Assembly (NCBI GenBank): GCA_003167415.1
Contig: PMTF01000022.1
Span: forward strand, 85,141-149,140
Source: Acidimicrobiaceae bacterium
GTDB lineage: Bacteria > Actinomycetota > Acidimicrobiia > Acidimicrobiales > RAAP-2
DNA: 64,000 nt
Reading direction: 5' to 3'
Each line of letters opens with the position of its first letter. Position 1 is the stretch's first letter. The notes below the pieces were generated by a model. That model worked only from the letters and a program-made list of their open reading frames with translations. It had not been told where the DNA came from and ran no database searches. Of this stretch, positions 1 through 8,567 are shown in pieces. Position numbers and translations under genes: made by a program.

Positions 1-84
1 CGCTGTCCTTATGTAGTACTTATGAGGCTTGTCGTTTTGTCACTCCCGACTGGTGCACCATGACGAACTTTGGGAAGGACATAT

Positions 85-1173
85 ATGTCCACGTCCGCAC
101 GACCTTCGAATTACCCTTCCTCGCGAAAGACGCTTAGCCGGGCTCGTCGCGGTCCTGGTCATCGCACTGTTCCGCTGACCCTGCGACTCTCCTTCTCGAC
201 CATGTTGGTGACCGGAATTGCGTTCCTCACTTTGGCGGCCTTCGGCACCCAGTCCGCCGTAGCGGCCACGGCGACGGTCCCCCTCGGAACCGCGACGACC
301 TTCGCCGTACTGGCTGGCAGTGCGATCACGGACACCGGTCCGACCACAATCACAGGCGATATCGGGCTCTCTCCGGGCAGCGCGATTACCGGAGCCTCGT
401 CGATCACGCAAAACTCCGGGTCGACGTTCGTCGACGTCGCAACGGCCGTGACCGCCGAGAACGACCTCACCACGGCCATGAATGCTGCCGCGGGCGCGAC
501 GGCCACCCAATCCGTCTCGGGAGACTTGGGCGGAACGACGCTGGTTTCCGGCGTCTATCACTCCACCTCTTCCATCGGTCTCACGGGCACCGTCACGCTC
601 AATGGTCAGGGCAATCCAGACTCCGTCTTCATCTTTCAGGCGGGATCGACGTTGACGACCGCATCGGGCAGCGTCGTTGCTCTGGAGAACGGGGCACAAG
701 CGTGCAACGTGTTCTGGCAGGTTGGCAGCTCCGCCACGCTGGGGACCACCACGCAGTTTAACGGTTCGATTCTCGCATCGACGTCGATCACGCTCAACAC
801 AAACGCGACGGTGACTGGTCGCGTCCTGGCGAGTACCGGCGCCGTCACCATGGATGCCAACACGATCGCCGTGCCGACCTGTCTCCTGTCATCGTCGACG
901 ACAACGACAACGACCGTGCCGTCAACGACCACCACGGCGCACACGACGACCACCACGGTGCACACGACGAGCACGACCGTCAAGCCGGGTTCCAAGCCCG
1001 GTTCCTCGTCGACTACGACGCCAACGATCGTGATCCCCCTCGGCGCTCCGGCGACCGGTGCCGGTGGAACGGCGCGAATCGCCTCAATGCTTCTGCTTCC
1101 TCTGGGGCTCATCGCCCTGGGCTTGGCCGGAGTCGCGGGCCGATTTATTGTGCGAGCACGTCGCGCCAAGTAA
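85..1173 (+). CDS. Secreted, C-terminally anchored DUF3494 (ice-binding-like) surface protein
   Basis: This is a 362-residue exported protein. An N-terminal basic stretch is followed by a hydrophobic signal segment ending near SAVAA. The next ~220 residues match the DUF3494/ice-binding fold (TFAVLAGSAITDTGPT, GDIGLSPG, SVFIFQAGSTL, FWQVGSSATLGT). After this come a Thr-rich linker of about 45 residues, an APATGAGG motif resembling a sortase signal, a hydrophobic segment and an RARRAK tail. I chose the ATG at 85 because GGAAGGA lies just upstream; an in-frame TTG at 70 is the alternative. The DUF3494 family includes antifreeze proteins but also adhesins of unknown role, so ice binding is not proven. 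The domain order suggests a cell-surface protein held by its C-terminus. Confidence 0.85.
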   Translation: MSTSARPSNYPSSRKTLSRARRGPGHRTVPLTLRLSFSTMLVTGIAFLTLAAFGTQSAVAATATVPLGTATTFAVLAGSAITDTGPTTITGDIGLSPGSAITGASSITQNSGSTFVDVATAVTAENDLTTAMNAAAGATATQSVSGDLGGTTLVSGVYHSTSSIGLTGTVTLNGQGNPDSVFIFQAGSTLTTASGSVVALENGAQACNVFWQVGSSATLGTTTQFNGSILASTSITLNTNATVTGRVLASTGAVTMDANTIAVPTCLLSSSTTTTTTVPSTTTTAHTTTTTVHTTSTTVKPGSKPGSSSTTTPTIVIPLGAPATGAGGTARIASMLLLPLGLIALGLAGVAGRFIVRARRAK

Positions 1174-1369
1174 GTTCCGACCACCACCGCGAAGTCACTC
1201 GTCCGGCGTGAGACGACCACGCCTCCGGGCGTCGAGGAACTCACGTTTTGCATCGTTGCGCGTCAGTTCGATGGGCCGTTGTTCTTCACCCCACGGTTGA
1301 CACGCGCCAAAATGTAGTGCAGCCGTTACTTACTTGGAAGGATCGGCCACGAGCAGGGGGTTGCGGTAC

Positions 1370-3214
1370 GTGAAGGACGACAAGTCGACGATCCCGAACA
1401 TTGGCGACTTCTTCTACAGTTCCCCGGACCTGCTCTCGGTCTTCGGAAAGGACGGCGAACTCATCCAGGTGAATCCAGCGTGGCACGAAATGCTGGGCTG
1501 GGATTTCGACCAACTGCGGGGCGTGCCGTTCACGGACTTCGTCCACCCCGATGACGTGCAAGCGACCGCGGACGAGTTTCGACTCGTGATCGAGGGACCG
1601 GAAGAGACGCGACGAGGCTTCGTCAATCGCCAACGTTGCCGAGACGGAACGTACCGGACAATCTCGTGGAGTACCTTGCGAAAGGACGGATGGATTTGTT
1701 CGACGGGCCAAGACGTCACCGACCGCCTCGAGATACAAACCAAGTTGAACCAGAGCACCGCGGTAACCGAAGCGATGTTCGAGGCGGCCGCCGACTCCAT
1801 CGTTATCATCGACCGAGACCTCATCATCATCGAGTCGAGCCCGGAGAGTGAACAGATCTACGGCTACCCCGAACGGGGTCGACGAGGACGCACCGGGCTG
1901 AATATCATCGACGAACGCGACCGACCCTTCGTCGAGGCGGCCCTTCGCAAAACCTTCGAGATCGATGAAGTGACGACGGTCAGCTTTCGCGCCCAACACG
2001 CCGACGGACACGAGATCACCCTCGAGACTCGAGGGCGAGCGCTGCGCAACCTCGACGGATCGCCCGCGCGCGCGGTCTTCATCACGCGCGACGTCACGGC
2101 GGCGGCCCAAACCCAAGAAGCGCTCGCCGAGAACCTCGCCAAGCTACGCGCGATTATTGACACCGCCGTCGACGCGATCGTCGTCATCGATCGAGAGGGT
2201 ACGATTCTCGAGGTCAGTCCGGCGAGCGAGGCCATGTACGGCATTCCCGAGTCCCTCCGTCGCGGCCACTCCGCTCTCGAATTCGTGCACTACAACGATC
2301 AGGCCGTCGTCTTGGCCGCGATTCGGCGAATCTTCGACGAGGGTCGGGCCACCACGGCGCGATTTCGAGTGCGCCACGACGACGGGCACTGGGTCACCGT
2401 CGAGTCGCGGGGTCAAGCGCTCGACAACGGCGGCGAACCACCGATCGCCGCTGTCGTCATCACCCGCGACATCTCCGAATCCGTCGCGCTCGAGCACGCG
2501 CTGGAAATCGCCCGGTCCGAAGCCGAACGCCACGACCACGCCAAGAGCGAGTTCATGTCGCGCATGAGTCACGAGTTGAGGACGCCGCTCAACTCGGTGA
2601 TCGGATTCTCCCAACTACTGCAAATGGAGTCCAATGATCCCGATGTGCTGCGAATGTTGGGACACATCAACAACTCCGGGCAGCACCTCTTGAACCTGAT
2701 CAACGAGATCCTCGATATCTCGAGGATCGAATCGGGACGCGTCATCGTGACCTTGCGCGCGGTGACACTCGATGACCTGATCCGCGACTGCGTGGGAATC
2801 ATCACCCTGCAGGCGAGCCAACGCGGCCTCGACGTCGAAGTCGGTGACATCACCGATGCCCTGGTGCGCGCCGACCAACAACGCCTCCGTCAGGTACTGC
2901 TGAATCTTCTCTCCAACGCCATCAAGTACAACCGTCCGCAGGGCCGCGTCACGGTGAGCACGGAGATCGTCGAGGACACGGTTCGTATTTCGGTGCGTGA
3001 CACCGGACTCGGTATCAGTCCCGAGATGTTTGAGCGGCTCTTCATTCCCTTCGACCGACTCAACGTCGAATCGACCGGTATCGAAGGAACCGGACTGGGA
3101 CTGGCCCTCTCGAAAAACCTGACCGAGGCGATGGGCGGCACGTTGAGCTTCGACAGCACGCCCGGCAAGGGTTCGGTCTTCACCATCCAACTGCCGATCT
3201 TCAAGGCTCAGTAG
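1370..3214 (+). CDS. Soluble sensor histidine kinase with three PAS domains
   Basis: Three PAS domains in series (about residues 5-115, 125-245 and 250-370) lead into a HisKA domain with the phospho-acceptor His near residue 401 (SHELRTPLNSVIGFSQLL). A HATPase domain follows with N box LLNLLSNAIKYNR, G1 DTGLGI and G2 GTGLGLAL. No membrane segment is visible, so it should sense a cytoplasmic or membrane-diffusible signal. The GTG at 1370 has AGGGGG nine bases upstream; a TTG at 1334 in the same frame would add 12 residues. PAS2 and PAS3 are clearly alike (ADSIVIIDRD versus VDAIVVIDRE), pointing to internal duplication. No response regulator gene is adjacent, so it is an orphan kinase; its partner and signal are unknown. 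Confidence 0.85.
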   Translation: MKDDKSTIPNIGDFFYSSPDLLSVFGKDGELIQVNPAWHEMLGWDFDQLRGVPFTDFVHPDDVQATADEFRLVIEGPEETRRGFVNRQRCRDGTYRTISWSTLRKDGWICSTGQDVTDRLEIQTKLNQSTAVTEAMFEAAADSIVIIDRDLIIIESSPESEQIYGYPERGRRGRTGLNIIDERDRPFVEAALRKTFEIDEVTTVSFRAQHADGHEITLETRGRALRNLDGSPARAVFITRDVTAAAQTQEALAENLAKLRAIIDTAVDAIVVIDREGTILEVSPASEAMYGIPESLRRGHSALEFVHYNDQAVVLAAIRRIFDEGRATTARFRVRHDDGHWVTVESRGQALDNGGEPPIAAVVITRDISESVALEHALEIARSEAERHDHAKSEFMSRMSHELRTPLNSVIGFSQLLQMESNDPDVLRMLGHINNSGQHLLNLINEILDISRIESGRVIVTLRAVTLDDLIRDCVGIITLQASQRGLDVEVGDITDALVRADQQRLRQVLLNLLSNAIKYNRPQGRVTVSTEIVEDTVRISVRDTGLGISPEMFERLFIPFDRLNVESTGIEGTGLGLALSKNLTEAMGGTLSFDSTPGKGSVFTIQLPIFKAQ

Positions 3215-3252
3215 TCGCCGCGCACGTGACGCCTTCGCGAGCATTTCAATGA

Positions 3253-3924
3253 CTAGTGCGTCACCAGAAGGTCAAAACTAAGTAGATCAACGACCGAGTC
3301 GATGACGTCGTCGGCGCCATTGGCGATCAGTCGAGCTTGATCGTCATTGCCCGAAAGAACGCCTACGCAGTAACCAGCACCGGCGCGAAGCCCGGCCACC
3401 ATGTCCGAAGCGGTGTCGCCCACCACCATCATGGAACTGGCCGCGGTGATCTGGGACTTCAAAGCGCACCACCACAACATGTCCGGCGCCGGTCGACCGC
3501 GACCGGCGTCGGCGGGAGAGACGCGAAGCTCGAACAGGTCTCCCCAACCCAGCACGTCGACGAGCGCTTCACGCGTCGTCGGCGAGAAGCCGGTCGTGAG
3601 GGCCACCTGCAGTCCGACGTCGCGCAAGGTCTCCACGGTCGAACGAGCGCCCGGGATCTCGCTGACGCCGAGCTCTTGGGCCGACTCCACGAAGTTCCGT
3701 TCGAAGGCCTCGTTGGCGATCGACCCCCGTTCGCCGAAGAGGGCCGTGAAGACCTCGATCTTCGACTGACCCATCGTCTCGACGACGTACGCCTCGGCCG
3801 ACTCGGCCTCGTCGGCGCTGACTTCCAGGTCCTCAATCGTGCGCCGAAAGGCCACCAGCACGAGGCCGTCGTCGAGGACGGTGGTGCCGGCCATGTCAAA
3901 GCAGATCAACTCGACGTCGTTCAT
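3253..3924 (-). CDS. Phosphonatase-like HAD-superfamily hydrolase
   Basis: The 223-residue product has the HAD nucleophile motif CFDMAGTT, which is the DxAGT form typical of phosphonoacetaldehyde hydrolase (PhnX) relatives. A cap segment MGQSKIEVFTALFG contains a Lys at the place of the PhnX Schiff-base Lys. Motif II is TTGFSP and motif IV is VVGDTASDM. The start at 3924 is supported by GGAGGAGA about eight bases upstream. It is probably a PhnX-like hydrolase of the group that sits beside phosphonate or 2-aminoethylphosphonate genes, but no phosphonate uptake or transaminase gene is adjacent, apart from the class III aminotransferase about 850 bases away. The substrate is therefore undecided. 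Confidence 0.78.
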   Translation of the reverse strand: MNDVELICFDMAGTTVLDDGLVLVAFRRTIEDLEVSADEAESAEAYVVETMGQSKIEVFTALFGERGSIANEAFERNFVESAQELGVSEIPGARSTVETLRDVGLQVALTTGFSPTTREALVDVLGWGDLFELRVSPADAGRGRPAPDMLWWCALKSQITAASSMMVVGDTASDMVAGLRAGAGYCVGVLSGNDDQARLIANGADDVIDSVVDLLSFDLLVTH

Positions 3925-4030
3925 TGGAAACTCTCCTCCGCGATGGCCGGGGCGAGGGTCATCCCTCGACCGCCGGCGCCAGTTGTGGCGCTCGACGAGT
4001 TGGTGTCGTCGACACAGCTCTTTGCGCGCA

Positions 4031-4519
4031 TCAGTTGGCGCGACGCCCTTCGAAGAAGGTACGCAGCAATTCGACCGACTCACTCGCGAGCACGCCGTAG
4101 GTGAGCGACGCCTCGTGCAAGAGTCGCGGGTCGCTCAAGACGTTGTAGCGAGAGCCCACGGCGCCGGCCTTTTCGTCGAGTGCTCCGATCACCACTCGAC
4201 GCACGCGCGCGTTCAAAAGCGCGCCGGCGCACATAACGCACGGCTCCAACGTGACGTAGGCCGTGACCTCGTCCATACGCCACGACGGTCGCGAGAACGC
4301 CGCGTCGCGCAATGCCACTATCTCGGCGTGGGCCGTCGCGTCCTGATCAAGCTCGCGCCGGTTCTCCCCCACGCCGATCACGACGTCGTTCTCCACCAAG
4401 ACGCACCCGACGGGAACGTCCTCGTGTCCCGCGGCCACGATCGCGATGTCGAGTGCCGCGCGCATGAAGAGTTCATCGTTCTGGGTGTCATCCACGACAA
4501 TGAACTTACTGAGGCGCAC
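4031..4519 (-). CDS. tadA: tRNA-specific adenosine deaminase TadA
   Basis: A 162-residue cytidine/deoxycytidylate deaminase-fold protein. The zinc site is visible as TAHAEIVAL (His ligand and catalytic Glu) and EPCVMCAG (two Cys ligands). Together with the Arg-rich segment ARVRRVVIGA and the PVGCVLV strand, this is the TadA pattern. TadA converts A34 of tRNA-Arg(ACG) to inosine, and a tRNA-Arg(ACG) gene lies in this window at 23679-23755, the expected substrate. The start is uncertain: GTG at 4519 gives an N-terminal tail, GTG at 4495 is a shorter option, and neither has a clear Shine-Dalgarno. It is encoded back to back with the tRNA-Ser gene. Confidence 0.9.
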   Translation of the reverse strand: MRLSKFIVVDDTQNDELFMRAALDIAIVAAGHEDVPVGCVLVENDVVIGVGENRRELDQDATAHAEIVALRDAAFSRPSWRMDEVTAYVTLEPCVMCAGALLNARVRRVVIGALDEKAGAVGSRYNVLSDPRLLHEASLTYGVLASESVELLRTFFEGRRAN

Positions 4520-4570
4520 CGCATCGACGCGCCAAAAGTCGTGACGAAGTCGCGTTGTAGACTTCTCGAC

Positions 4571-4658
4571 GGAGGGGTGCGAGAGCGGCCGAATCGGGCA
4601 GTCTCGAAAACTGCTGTGTCTCCGGGCACCGTGGGTTCAAATCCCACCTCCTCCGCCA
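4571..4658 (+). tRNA. tRNA-Ser (CGA)
   Basis: The 88-base sequence folds as a type II tRNA with acceptor GGAGGGG/CTCCTCC, a long variable arm, the T-loop GTTCAAATC and an encoded 3' GCCA. The anticodon stem GCAGT/ACTGC encloses the loop CTCGAAA, giving anticodon CGA for the Ser codon UCG. Confidence 0.95.
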
Positions 4659-4659
4659 G

Positions 4660-4693
4660 CAGAAAACGGGTGACTTTGGTCACCCGTTTTCTG
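4660..4693 (+). terminator. Rho-independent terminator after tRNA-Ser
   Basis: Immediately after the CCA end, a perfect 15-base-pair stem (arms 4660-4674 and 4679-4693, core ACGGGTGAC/GTCACCCGT) closes a TTTG loop. The downstream arm carries a run of T. It should end the tRNA-Ser transcript and insulate the aminotransferase downstream. Confidence 0.85.
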
Positions 4694-4768
4694 TTCCGGT
4701 GGGGGTCTTTCGTGATGCAGGTACGCTGGAATCGTTCGGCGCGAGCCGACGACTTTCAGGAGAATGCC

Positions 4769-6106
4769 ATGGTCTCGTCAATCGATACGTCAGTGGGAAC
4801 CGAGCGCAAGGTCGTCACCGAGTTGCCCGGTCCGAAATCGCGCGCCCTGCACGAGCGCCGCCAAGCGGTCGTGAGCACCGGACTGACGGTGGGATTCCCT
4901 ATCTATATTGACCGCGCCGAGGGCGCGATCCTGGTGGACGTCGACGGCAACCAGATCCTGGACCTCGGCTCGGGCATTGCCGTCACGTCGATCGGCCACG
5001 CCGTACCCGAACTGGTGGAGGCCGTGAGCGCCCAGGTGGCCGCCTTCACTCACACCTGTTTCATGGTGAACCCGTACGAGAGCTACGTCGAGGTCTGCGA
5101 AGAGCTCGCCGCCATCACGCCCGGTTCGCACGCCAAGACCTCCGCGCTCTTCAACTCCGGCGCCGAGGCCATTGAAAACGCCGTGAAGATCGCTCGCCTC
5201 GCGACCGGTCGCCAGGCAATCGTCGTCTTCGACCACGCTTACCACGGTCGCACCAACTTGACCATGGCCCTCACGTCGAAGAACATGCCCTACAAGGACC
5301 GCTTCGGCCCCTTCGCCCCCGAGATCTACCGCGTCCCGATGAGCTACCCGTTCCGCGATGGGCTGAGCGGGGCCGAAGCGGCCGCGCTCGCGATCAAGAT
5401 GATCGAGACCCAGGTCGGCGCCAAGAACGTCGCCGCTCTACTCATTGAGCCGATTCAAGGTGAGGGCGGCTTCGTCGTGCCGGCCGACGGTTTCTTGCCG
5501 GCCTTGTCGGAGTGGACGACGGCCAACGGCGTGGTCTTCATCGCTGACGAGATCCAAAGTGGCTTCTGTCGTACCGGCGACTGGTTCGCCGTCGACCACG
5601 AAGGCGTCATCCCCGACATCGTCACGACCGCCAAGGGTCTGGCCGGCGGCATGCCGCTGGCCGGCGTGACCGGTCGAGCGGAGTTGATGAACGCGGTCCA
5701 CGAAGGCGGTCTCGGCGGCACCTACGGCGGCAACCCGGTGGCCTGCGCGGCGGCCCTGGCCACCATCAAGACCCTGCGCGACCGAAACCTGGTGGCCCGG
5801 GCCCGGGAGATCGGTGAGATCCTCTTCGCCAACCTTCGTTCCCTCGCCCAGGACGTCGCCATCATCGGCGACGTGCGCGGGCGAGGCGCGATGGTCGCCA
5901 TGGAGTTCGTGCAGCCCGGCACCAAGGACCCGAACCCCGCGGCGGTCAAGGCCATCGTCAACTACTGCAACCAGAACGGCGTCATCGCGATCTCGTGTGG
6001 CACGTACGGCAACGTCGTACGACTGCTGCCGCCACTGGTGATCTCCGACGCCCAACTGGCCGACGGACTCGACGTCCTGGGCGCCGCGGTCCGTTCCGCC
6101 AGCTAG
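4769..6106 (+). CDS. gabT: Class III aminotransferase, 4-aminobutyrate aminotransferase type
   Basis: A 445-residue PLP enzyme of fold type I, class III. Visible landmarks are LFNSGAEAIENAVKIAR (phosphate binding), HAYHGRTNL, the ADEIQSGFCRTG aspartate motif and VTTAKGLAGGMPLAG with the Schiff-base Lys near residue 289. The C-terminal NVVRLLPPLVI is typical of GABA aminotransferases. It would move an amino group from 4-aminobutyrate (or beta-alanine or a similar omega-amine) to 2-oxoglutarate in the cytosol. ATG 4769 follows AGGAGA with a six-base spacer. The 3' end overlaps the convergent protease gene by four bases. Substrate is not fixed by sequence; because a pyrimidine-degradation operon at 13.9-17.2 kb would generate beta-alanine, that is a plausible alternative substrate. 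Confidence 0.85.
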   Translation: MVSSIDTSVGTERKVVTELPGPKSRALHERRQAVVSTGLTVGFPIYIDRAEGAILVDVDGNQILDLGSGIAVTSIGHAVPELVEAVSAQVAAFTHTCFMVNPYESYVEVCEELAAITPGSHAKTSALFNSGAEAIENAVKIARLATGRQAIVVFDHAYHGRTNLTMALTSKNMPYKDRFGPFAPEIYRVPMSYPFRDGLSGAEAAALAIKMIETQVGAKNVAALLIEPIQGEGGFVVPADGFLPALSEWTTANGVVFIADEIQSGFCRTGDWFAVDHEGVIPDIVTTAKGLAGGMPLAGVTGRAELMNAVHEGGLGGTYGGNPVACAAALATIKTLRDRNLVARAREIGEILFANLRSLAQDVAIIGDVRGRGAMVAMEFVQPGTKDPNPAAVKAIVNYCNQNGVIAISCGTYGNVVRLLPPLVISDAQLADGLDVLGAAVRSAS

Positions 6107-7251
6107 TTCAAACAGCTCTGCGTCGACTCGGTGCCGTGGGCCGGTGTCCGAGCCAGGTCGCGTTCGACGGTCGAGGCCGGAATGGCGTAGGCCGTTTCAC
6201 TCTGAGTGAGTGACTTCGAAAACACCACGCCCGCGACGTCGCCACGAACTAACACCGGGCTGCCGGAGCTACCTGGTTCGATGTTGGAGTAGACCACCAG
6301 CACCGTGCGAGCGAAGGTTTGCTTGTCGTAGATGTCCCTCGACTCCGCGGTGATCTCACCGTTGATGAACGAAGGACTGATGGTTCGCCTCCCGTCGAGG
6401 GGAAAGCCGATTACCTCGGCCTTCGCACCCGACGACGGTACCGACGGCACGAACTTCATGGGCGACGCGCTCATGGCCACTCGCAATATCGCTAGGTCAT
6501 TGACCGGATCGAAGAGCGCCACTTTCGCCGGTACTCCCCCGACGGTGACGCTCGTCGCGCCCGCCACGACGTGCGCGTTCGTGACCACGAGTTGCGGCGT
6601 GACGAAGAATCCCGTTCCTTGATGCGTGTCGGGACATCCCATCGCGAGAACCTTGAGGATCTGAATCGGCGAAGTAGGTGACAACGTGTTCTGGCCGAGC
6701 TTCGGCGCGGGGCTCGACGACGGAACCGTCGGCGCGACGATGCTCGCGAAGACACTGGGGAAGTCGGCGTTTCGAAGCATCGACTGGAGTCGAGCCTCGG
6801 CCGAGGGAACGGTCGGAAGCTCCTTATCGAGGGCTTTGATGATGCTCGACCCTTGGATACCGCTGGCGGCGGCGGACCACGACGTGGCGACCAGCAAGGC
6901 CGCCACGAGCCAGACAGTAATGAGGGCACCGACAACACCGACCACCACACCGGCGACGGAGTCGACGAGGCCCAACTTCACCATCTTCACGGTCCTCCGA
7001 ATAGAGGCACCGAGGAGGTGACCGAGGAAGTGTCCGGCGTAGGCGGTAACCACGACGATCACCAGCGCCAGGATCGGTCTCCACGACGAGTGAGTGATCT
7101 TCGTCGAGAGCGACGGCGCGATCGCGATACCAAGGTAGAAGCCGGCGATCAATCCGATCCAACCCAGGACCTGTCGGATGGCGCCTTGGAACCAACCCCC
7201 GATCGCGGCCACGATGGCGATCGCGACGATGAGCACATCGACCCAGTTCAT
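6103..7251 (-). CDS. marP: MarP-like membrane-anchored serine protease (CvpA plus trypsin-like domain)
   Basis: The first ~125 residues form four hydrophobic segments of the CvpA/colicin V production family. A linker leads to a trypsin-like protease domain with His227 (VVTNAHVV), Asp252 (NDLAIL) and Ser329 (PGSSGSPV). A Cys just before the domain (MGCPDTHQGTGFFV, residue 206) and one in the last six residues (residue 380) match the disulfide pair known from Mycobacterium tuberculosis MarP, where it controls activity. MarP maintains acid and oxidative stress resistance and processes a cell-wall hydrolase; the same periplasm-facing role is inferred here. ATG 7251 is chosen over the upstream TTG 7260. 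Length (382 aa) is close to the mycobacterial protein. Confidence 0.88.
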   Translation of the reverse strand: MNWVDVLIVAIAIVAAIGGWFQGAIRQVLGWIGLIAGFYLGIAIAPSLSTKITHSSWRPILALVIVVVTAYAGHFLGHLLGASIRRTVKMVKLGLVDSVAGVVVGVVGALITVWLVAALLVATSWSAAASGIQGSSIIKALDKELPTVPSAEARLQSMLRNADFPSVFASIVAPTVPSSSPAPKLGQNTLSPTSPIQILKVLAMGCPDTHQGTGFFVTPQLVVTNAHVVAGATSVTVGGVPAKVALFDPVNDLAILRVAMSASPMKFVPSVPSSGAKAEVIGFPLDGRRTISPSFINGEITAESRDIYDKQTFARTVLVVYSNIEPGSSGSPVLVRGDVAGVVFSKSLTQSETAYAIPASTVERDLARTPAHGTESTQSCLN

Positions 7252-7355
7252 GATTCCCAAGTTAGACCTCTACCTTGTGGAGGCCGATCAAGAGCTGAAC
7301 CTCAGATTAGTAACATCAACACAGCGACAACGGTCGTCACGATCACAAGGAAACA

Positions 7356-8405
7356 ATGAATCGAGTACCAGCCCACGTACGTTCACTGGTACGAATCGCG
7401 GCGACGTGCTCGCTCGCGGGCGTCGTGTTGGCGTCGTGTGCCTCGACGACGCCGGCGGTGATCCCGCACGTGACCGGTCTTCCCGCCATTAGTTTCTCGG
7501 TGCCGCTCTCGGCCGTTGGGTGCACCACAAGTAACTCGTGCGTGGCGTTGGGGACCTCGGATTTTGACGCGAGTCTGTCGTCGGTCGGCGAGTACCGATC
7601 GGCCAATGGTGGCTGGGCGGCCCTCGACGTGCCAAGCGCCGACACCTCGACCAACATCCAATCCTCGTCATGTTGGAGCGACGGTTGCCTGTTCGTGGGA
7701 TCGCAATTGAGCGGTGAACTGGTGTGGCGTTACAACGCCAACTCGCACTCGATCAACAGCGAGATTGCGCCGACGGGAGCGCTCGGCATCGAGGCGATCA
7801 GTTGCTATGCGTCGATGACGTGTGCCATCCTCGATTCGGGGAAAAGTGGCCCGAGATTTCTCACGACCCACGACGCGGGCACGACGTGGTCGACACCGGT
7901 CAGCTTCGGCGTCCCGTCACAAGACTCGGTGACCGCGCTCTCTTGTCCAAGCGACCTCGATTGCATCGCGAGCTTCCTCAATGCCTCCAACGGTATTGAG
8001 GTCTACGTGACCAACGATGGCGGTGCCACGTGGACGCTTCGGACGGGCTTCTCCACGATTACCTGGGCGGCGCTCACGTCACTCAACTGTGCCGGACGTA
8101 AATGTCTGGGGCTCGCGAAACTTTCGACCGGTTCGCGGGTCGTGCGGACGGACAACTTCGGACACTCGTGGTCGAAGGTGACCTCGCTGCGAAGTTCGAT
8201 CTTGACTCTCGCCTGTATGTCGCTGAAGCGATGCGTCGTGGGCGGCATGACGAGCTCGTCCGCGCCGTGGCTGGCCACGCTGACGTCCGGTTCGCTCAAG
8301 GTGGCGAAACTCACCTACGTGCCCACACCAATTGCCGACGTTGCGTGCGGATCGAAGATCTGTGCGGCGATCGGCGTGACGACCGTGATGACGCTGCGTC
8401 CCTAG
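7356..8405 (+). CDS. Lipoprotein, predicted seven-bladed propeller with seven Cys pairs
   Basis: A 349-residue exported protein with a lipobox LASC (lipidated Cys28). Three Asp-box-like motifs are visible (THDAGTTW, TNDGGATW, TDNFGHSW), as in BNR/sialidase-type beta-propellers. The sequence carries seven C-x(4,5)-C pairs at residues 56/62, 106/111, 150/156, 197/203, 245/250, 287/293 and 331/336, spaced 42-50 residues apart, one per predicted blade. Each sits in a similar setting (LSCPSDLDCIAS, ISCYASMTCAIL). This suggests an extracytoplasmic propeller with one disulfide per blade. AAGGAAA upstream of ATG 7356 supports the start. No catalytic function can be assigned; binding of a surface ligand or glycan is only a guess. 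It is divergent from the MarP-like gene. Confidence 0.8.
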   Translation: MNRVPAHVRSLVRIAATCSLAGVVLASCASTTPAVIPHVTGLPAISFSVPLSAVGCTTSNSCVALGTSDFDASLSSVGEYRSANGGWAALDVPSADTSTNIQSSSCWSDGCLFVGSQLSGELVWRYNANSHSINSEIAPTGALGIEAISCYASMTCAILDSGKSGPRFLTTHDAGTTWSTPVSFGVPSQDSVTALSCPSDLDCIASFLNASNGIEVYVTNDGGATWTLRTGFSTITWAALTSLNCAGRKCLGLAKLSTGSRVVRTDNFGHSWSKVTSLRSSILTLACMSLKRCVVGGMTSSSAPWLATLTSGSLKVAKLTYVPTPIADVACGSKICAAIGVTTVMTLRP

Positions 8406-8508
8406 CTCTTCGGTGACGACGCCACGAGTCCCGGCAACTTCGACCACAACGGGGCGCCTTCAACAGCCAGCAGCTGTCGTGGTCCTGGAACCCCGAAGTT
8501 GGGGCGGC

Positions 8509-8525
8509 GCCCCCGCGCGCGGGGC
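8509..8525 (+). terminator. GC-rich hairpin, possible terminator
   Basis: GCCCC and GGGGC arms separated by seven bases lie 100 bases after the lipoprotein stop. There is no T-run, so it is a weak candidate for ending that transcript. Confidence 0.3.
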
Positions 8526-8567
8526 TCACGTTGAACCTTCCCTTCGTTTGTATGCGAGGCTGGTGCG

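Noticed and set aside
3839..6106. A 755-codon plus-strand frame including the aminotransferase
   Set aside because: The first 310 codons run through the antisense of tadA and through tRNA-Ser; homology and the AGGAGA site place the start at 4769.
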